Source: an uncultured Bacteroidales bacterium
Lineage (GTDB): Bacteria > Bacteroidota > Bacteroidia > Bacteroidales > UBA932
Direction: 5' to 3'
Assembly (NCBI GenBank): GCA_945983015.1
Contig: CAMFSN010000018.1
Span: 1-20,043 of the forward strand
DNA length: 20,043 nucleotides
Shown: positions 16,874 to 20,043 of the stretch, piece after piece
Numbering within the stretch: the stretch's first letter is position 1
Layout of the letters: each line of letters opens with the position of its first letter
Position numbers and translations under genes: made by a program
The notes under the pieces: generated by a model
The model's input: the letters and a program-made list of their open reading frames with translations, nothing else
What the model was told of the DNA's origin: nothing
The model's database searches: none

Positions 16874-17413
16874 CTAAATTTTTTCGATTTTTTCTTTAAG
16901 TCTTTTTTTCGCCCTGGAAAGTTGGGTTTCCACTGTCTTCGAAGAGAGCTGCAATTCCCTGGCAATCTCTGCCACGGAAAGCCCTTCGACAGTGCGTAAG
17001 AGATATATGTTTTTCATAGCCTTCGGGAAAGAATTCACCACAGAATCCAATTCCCTTTTTATGACTTCCCCATCGATATTTCCCCAGGAAGGAATCTCCT
17101 GAGTTGATTGAGAATAATTGGCATAGTTTACATATTTATCCATCAGTATCATCCGCTTCAACTCCTTGAAGACAGCATTTCTGGCAGTCACATATAGCCA
17201 GGCCGGAAGATTGCCATCCGGATCTATGCCTTTCCTATGCTCCCAGAGTTTAACGAAGACCAACTGTGTAATGTCCTCAGCGGTAGATTCATCCCTTATG
17301 AGAGAAGACACAAAGGCGTGCACCATCCCTACATACTTGTCGAAAAGTTCTCCGAATGCCAATTTACTCGAAGCATTCAGTTTGGCTATCAGTATGTAAT
17401 CCACTTCATTCAT
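16874..17413 (-). CDS. ECF-type RNA polymerase sigma-70 factor (Bacteroidetes expansion type)
   Basis: A 179-residue ECF sigma factor. Region 2 is at about 10-80 (FGELFDKYVGMVHAFVSSLI, DITQLVFVKLWEHR) and region 4 at about 120-175 (LRTVEGLSVAEIARELQLSS, TVETQLSRAKKRLKEKI), joined by a short linker. The ATG at 17411-17413 is chosen; a TTG two codons upstream is less likely. It is the first gene of the operon and probably activates its own operon when FecR releases it after ligand import through SusC, giving positive feedback. A candidate housekeeping-type promoter lies upstream at 17479-17511. Confidence 0.95.
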   Translation of the reverse strand: MNEVDYILIAKLNASSKLAFGELFDKYVGMVHAFVSSLIRDESTAEDITQLVFVKLWEHRKGIDPDGNLPAWLYVTARNAVFKELKRMILMDKYVNYANYSQSTQEIPSWGNIDGEVIKRELDSVVNSFPKAMKNIYLLRTVEGLSVAEIARELQLSSKTVETQLSRAKKRLKEKIEKI

Positions 17414-17474
17414 TAGCAAATTCTCTCAGGCACTGAGCTAAGCTGAACAATTATCCTCCTGAAGGAGAAATCAA

Positions 17475-17505
17475 CTTGCAAACTTACAAAAAAACTGTAT
17501 ATTTG
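17475..17505 (+). promoter_or_regulatory. Candidate promoter for the outer-membrane protein/lipoprotein operon
   Basis: CTTG (17475-17478) and TATATTTG (17498-17505) are separated by 19 nt, a good match to the Bacteroidetes TTTG-N19-TAnnTTTG consensus with one mismatch in the upstream element. Transcription would begin near 17512, leaving a very short leader before the ATG at 17523. Found by eye only. Confidence 0.55.
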
Positions 17506-17511
17506 AGCAAA
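17479..17511 (-). promoter_or_regulatory. Candidate promoter for the sigma factor/PUL operon
   Basis: On the minus strand, TTTG (17511-17508) and TAAGTTTG (17486-17479) are separated by 21 nt, matching the Bacteroidetes pattern TTTG / TAnnTTTG. Transcription would start near 17472, giving a leader of about 60 nt. The leader has two small stems (17456-17467 and 17425-17437). The element interlocks with the plus-strand promoter. Found by eye only. Confidence 0.5.
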
Positions 17512-17522
17512 TTTAATGATTT

Positions 17523-18380
17523 ATGAAAAAGACATTTATTTTATCAGCGGCTATGCTGCTCGTCGGCATTCCGGTCTTTTCTCAAAATGACATTTCAGGC
17601 AAACTTTCCCTTGAAACCGGAGGGGGTTGGGCCGGCCAAATTTTAAAAGTACAGGGTGAACAGGGATCTGATTTTTTCGTAGCTACCGGCTCATCTTCCT
17701 GTCTTAGAATGAATTACCATATTAACAACAATTGGGGACTAAGCCTGGAGATGAACTATCAGTGGGCTTCGTTCTCTGAAGCCGACTACTTTGGAGCACT
17801 GAATGTGGCAGATGGCGGAAGGTACAAATATGGCCTATACGAACGGTGGAATTCCTACCTAAACCAAAGCCAGAGTAGTCTTATGCTGGGAGGCTTCTAC
17901 CGAGTTCAGCACAAACGCTTCACGATTGTACCGAGGGTAAGCATAGGAATCAGTTTCCCCAGCACTATGAATTTCGAATACAAGAGGATAAGCAAAAGTG
18001 GCGACAGTGGCCCGGAATACTTTTATATCCATTCTCCTAAAGTAGAAGTAAATGATTTCCTGATAAATAGTTATGAAGAGTATAAGGAGGAAAGGCTCCT
18101 ACAGTTCGGTGCTTCCTGTCAGCTTACTTATAAAGTTTTCAAACACCTTTACGCCTATGTGGAACCAGGTATGAACTACTCTCCCTTCAAGCTAAGTGTG
18201 GTCTGCGATCATTATGAGAGCAAAAGGTATTCGGAGCCTTCAAATTGGGTCGAAGCCGTAGGTCAGGGAGACTCCGCGCAGTCTTGGATTAAAGATGAGT
18301 CTTCCAAAAGTTCCACTTTAGAAAAGAGAAGTTTCGCACCTTTCTTTTATGTGAATTTCGGAGTAGGTATTAGTTTTTAA
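17523..18380 (+). CDS. Unrecognised outer-membrane beta-barrel protein
   Basis: A 285-residue protein I cannot name. It has a type I signal peptide (MKKTFILSAAMLLVGIPVFSQ) and then alternating hydrophobic/polar strands rich in Tyr, Phe, Gly and Ser (for example LSLETGGGWAGQ, NNWGLSLEMNYQW, HLYAYVEPGMNYSPF). The C-terminus VNFGVGISF ends in Phe, as in outer-membrane proteins assembled by the BAM machinery. The size fits an 8-12-strand barrel with long loops (about 165-190 and 225-270). It diverges from the sigma factor gene and is followed after 15 nt by a lipoprotein gene, forming a two-gene operon. A role linked to the PUL is possible only by position. Confidence 0.75.
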   Translation: MKKTFILSAAMLLVGIPVFSQNDISGKLSLETGGGWAGQILKVQGEQGSDFFVATGSSSCLRMNYHINNNWGLSLEMNYQWASFSEADYFGALNVADGGRYKYGLYERWNSYLNQSQSSLMLGGFYRVQHKRFTIVPRVSIGISFPSTMNFEYKRISKSGDSGPEYFYIHSPKVEVNDFLINSYEEYKEERLLQFGASCQLTYKVFKHLYAYVEPGMNYSPFKLSVVCDHYESKRYSEPSNWVEAVGQGDSAQSWIKDESSKSSTLEKRSFAPFFYVNFGVGISF

Positions 18381-18395
18381 TTTAGGAAAGCCATT

Positions 18396-18866
18396 ATGAA
18401 AAAAATATTAACACTATTTGCGGCGGCTGTTTTCGCCCTTTCATCCTGCGACAAAGGAGACTTTGACCCCATAATAGGTGATGAAATTCCCCCATACGAG
18501 ACAAATAAGGGATTTTTGCTCTTGAGAAACTACTCTTCCGATTACACGGTATGGTATATTCCGGATAAGGAACACGCCGATAATCTCCCGACAGATAAAC
18601 TTACAGAGTGGCAACAAATATCTATCTATACTGTAGAAGCACATCAGTCCTACGAACTGACTTACGACAGTAATGACAACTATATCACTCCTCTGGAAAC
18701 TTACGGAGTGGATGACGAGATGACTTTCTATATATTCAAAAAGTATGTCTGGGACAACCATAGCTGGAGCGAACTGGTGGCTGGCAAACTCTGGGAATGC
18801 AAATGTACCCTCAGTGTAGAGGAAGCCTTGGCCCAGAATCGCACCCTTACCTACCCTATGCCTTGA
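18396..18866 (+). CDS. Small unrecognised lipoprotein
   Basis: A 156-residue lipoprotein with leader MKKILTLFAAAVFALSSC (lipid cysteine 18) and an acidic stretch directly after it (DKGDFDPIIGDE), which resembles the acidic surface-export signal of Bacteroidetes lipoproteins. The mature part is rich in Tyr, Trp and Thr and looks beta-rich (LLLRNYSSDYTVWYIPD, YELTYDSNDN). No catalytic motif or known domain is evident. It starts 15 nt after the barrel protein gene and ends 2 nt before a strong hairpin, so it is the last gene of that operon and may work with the barrel protein at the cell surface. Confidence 0.75.
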   Translation: MKKILTLFAAAVFALSSCDKGDFDPIIGDEIPPYETNKGFLLLRNYSSDYTVWYIPDKEHADNLPTDKLTEWQQISIYTVEAHQSYELTYDSNDNYITPLETYGVDDEMTFYIFKKYVWDNHSWSELVAGKLWECKCTLSVEEALAQNRTLTYPMP

Positions 18867-18868
18867 TA

Positions 18869-18899
18869 GTCATCGGAGCTCGTTTGAGCATCCGATGAC
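18869..18899. terminator. Hairpin between convergent genes, candidate bidirectional terminator
   Basis: GTCATCGGA (18869-18877) pairs with TCCGATGAC (18891-18899), and GCTC (18878-18881) with GAGC (18886-18889), leaving one bulged A and the loop GTTT. The 13-bp stem sits 2 nt after the lipoprotein stop and 11 nt beyond the stop of the GNAT gene on the other strand. Neither side has a clear T-run, so termination efficiency is uncertain. Confidence 0.6.
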
Positions 18900-18910
18900 C
18901 TGAAAATAGA

Positions 18911-19838
18911 CTAAAACAGCTGTCCGGGGAGTTTCAGTTTTTCCTTTGGCGGAAACCCTTTGTCAAAGTTTTCGAAATCCTGAGGGTTTTCCTGAGCCAC
19001 GAAATATGGCTTTGGAGTATGGTAAACTCCCTCGATCCCATCAAGATAGCCTTCCTGAAGTTCAAGGCAGAGGAAATAGGGAACTACCGAACTGCGCTCT
19101 TCCGCATAATAATGAATCCCTTTGGAGGAAGCCAGAACAAAGCCGGCCTTCCCATAGAAATCAATGTTCCCCTCCATACATACTGCCCCAAAGCCCATTT
19201 CCCTGGCTTTCTCCAAGGCATAGTTCAGAAGTGCCAATCCGTAACCCTTACGCTTGAACTGTGGTGCAATGCCGATAGGTCCAAAGGTCAGAATCGGGAT
19301 ATGCCTCCCGTCATCTGAGAGTATCTCTGCCCGACAGAAAACTACCTGTCCTATGATGACATCGTCCACCAGCATCACGAAATCCAATTCCGGAATGAAA
19401 TCCGGATGATTTCTGAGTTGATTGAGCCAGAACAAAGCCGGCCTTCCCATAGAAATCAATGTTCCCCTCCATACATACTGCCCCAAAGCCCATTTCCCTG
19501 GCTTTCTCCAAGGCATAGTTCAGAAGTGCCAATCCGTAACCCTTACGCTTGAACTGTGGTGCAATGCCGATAGGTCCAAAGGTCAGAATCGGGATATGCC
19601 TCCCGTCATCTGAGAGTATCTCTGCCCGACAGAAAACTACCTGTCCTATGATGACATCGTCCACCAGCATCACGAAATCCAATTCCGGAATGAAATCCGG
19701 ATGATTTCTGAGTTGATTGAGCACGTAGTGTTCGGTACAACCTGGCTGATACACATTCCAGAAAGCCTCTCTGCAGAGATTTTCTACTATCCTATAATCG
19801 TGTTCCGTCTCGAGACGGATTATGTAATTCTTATTCAT
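18911..19838 (-). pseudogene. GNAT N-acetyltransferase gene disrupted by a 295-bp tandem duplication
   Basis: The gene starts at the ATG 19836-19838 (MNKNYIIRLE) and encodes a GNAT-family acetyltransferase, which moves an acetyl group from acetyl-CoA to an unknown amine. The core is visible: the acetyl-CoA-binding turn IAPQFKRKGYGLALL (92-106) and the later FYGKAGFVLA. After residue 138 the reading frame enters a second exact copy of the preceding 295 bp in the wrong phase, adds 37 unrelated residues and stops at 19311, so the product would be 175 residues and lack the last 72 native residues. Those residues remain intact in 18911-19132 in another frame. Deleting one copy gives a 633-bp gene for 210 residues, the expected full-length protein. 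A short open reading frame from 19516 continues the true C-terminus but begins with frame-shifted sequence. Confidence 0.85.
19130..19722. repeat. Exact tandem direct repeat, period 295 bp, inside the GNAT gene
   Basis: Copies 19130-19427 and 19425-19722 are identical over 298 bp by direct reading, sharing a 3-bp overlap AGC. AGC also stands at both outer ends (19130-19132 and 19720-19722), as expected if the duplication arose by slippage between two AGC sites 295 bp apart. The period is 3n+1, so it shifts the frame. No mismatch separates the copies, which means the event is very recent or an assembly error. Confidence 0.97.
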
Positions 19839-20043
19839 TGTTATCTTATTATTAAAATACACTAATCAAAGGCCCATCCCCATAAGACAGGGACGAGTTC
19901 CAGAAATAATGCGTTCCAGACAAAGAACTGAAGGAACGCTAACGGACAATATCCAAATAAGAATTACGCATCCAATTGTATTATGTGGCAAATATAGATA
20001 AAAACCAGCGTTTTTAGGCCGGTTGAATAAAAATCAAGACCCC
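19839..20043 (-). other. Upstream region of the GNAT gene at the window edge
   Basis: No gene is seen here. On the minus strand there is one TATATTTG (19996-19989) that fits the -7 half of a Bacteroidetes promoter, but I see no matching TTTG element at the right distance, and the leader would be about 140 nt. A 7-bp inverted repeat, GCGTTCC (19911-19917) / GGAACGC (19933-19939), lies between it and the gene. The A/T-rich stretch just before the ATG is normal for translation starts in this phylum. Confidence 0.35.

Noticed and set aside
17455..17460. AGGAGG on the minus strand upstream of the sigma factor gene, resembling a ribosome-binding site
   Set aside because: It is more than 40 nt from the start codon with no start at proper distance, and this phylum rarely uses such sites; more likely part of a small leader stem.
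19422..19613. Two near-identical small plus-strand frames within the duplicated GNAT region
   Set aside because: They match only because the 295-bp unit is duplicated; they are antisense to the acetyltransferase and have no independent support.
1..20043. Inverted terminal repeat of a mobile element (GCGTTTTT-like sequence near both window edges)
   Set aside because: The match is only 8-9 A/T-rich bases, the window edges are arbitrary, and no transposase or integrase is present.

Overview
The window is from a Bacteroidota genome, most likely a gut or rumen member of the Bacteroidales. The evidence is a SusC/SusD pair, an ECF sigma factor with FecR anti-sigma, several lipoproteins with short Bacteroidetes-type lipoboxes, starts without Shine-Dalgarno sequences, and a divergent control region with Bacteroidetes-type promoter elements (TTTG-like / TAnnTTTG). 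Family or genus cannot be fixed from the sequence alone.

Region 1 (159-17413, minus strand) is one compact polysaccharide utilization locus of 12 genes. In transcription order: ECF sigma factor, FecR anti-sigma, SusC with an N-terminal STN signalling domain, SusD, an endonuclease/exonuclease/phosphatase (EEP) family enzyme, a lipoprotein that looks like a catalytically dead EEP, a second intact EEP enzyme, a large unknown lipoprotein, two different GH89 alpha-N-acetylglucosaminidases, a glycerate kinase and a GntP-family permease. Most junctions are -4 to +3 nt. The longer gaps are 15 nt (fecR/susC), 26 nt, 47 nt and one 65-nt gap holding a strong hairpin with a T-rich tail (6988-7019) just before the GH89 genes. 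The likely job is capture and breakdown of a glycoconjugate with terminal alpha-linked GlcNAc. The EEP trio suggests a phosphodiester or similar bond in the substrate, and the kinase and permease suggest glycerate as a by-product. The substrate itself is inference.

Region 2 (17523-18866, plus strand) is a two-gene operon diverging from the sigma factor. It encodes an unrecognised outer-membrane beta-barrel protein and a small unrecognised lipoprotein, and ends in a 13-bp hairpin. The 109-bp divergent region carries a candidate promoter for each direction, with their elements intertwined.

Region 3 (18911-19838, minus strand) is a GNAT acetyltransferase gene broken by an exact 295-bp tandem duplication. 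Because 295 is not a multiple of three, the duplication shifts the frame. Removing one copy restores a 210-residue protein. It is either a very recent, reversible mutation or an assembly artefact.

The left edge (1-158) holds nested inverted repeats that look like the terminator of the locus. The right edge (19839-20043) holds only an upstream region with a small inverted repeat. No tRNA, rRNA, CRISPR array, insertion sequence or integrase gene was seen.
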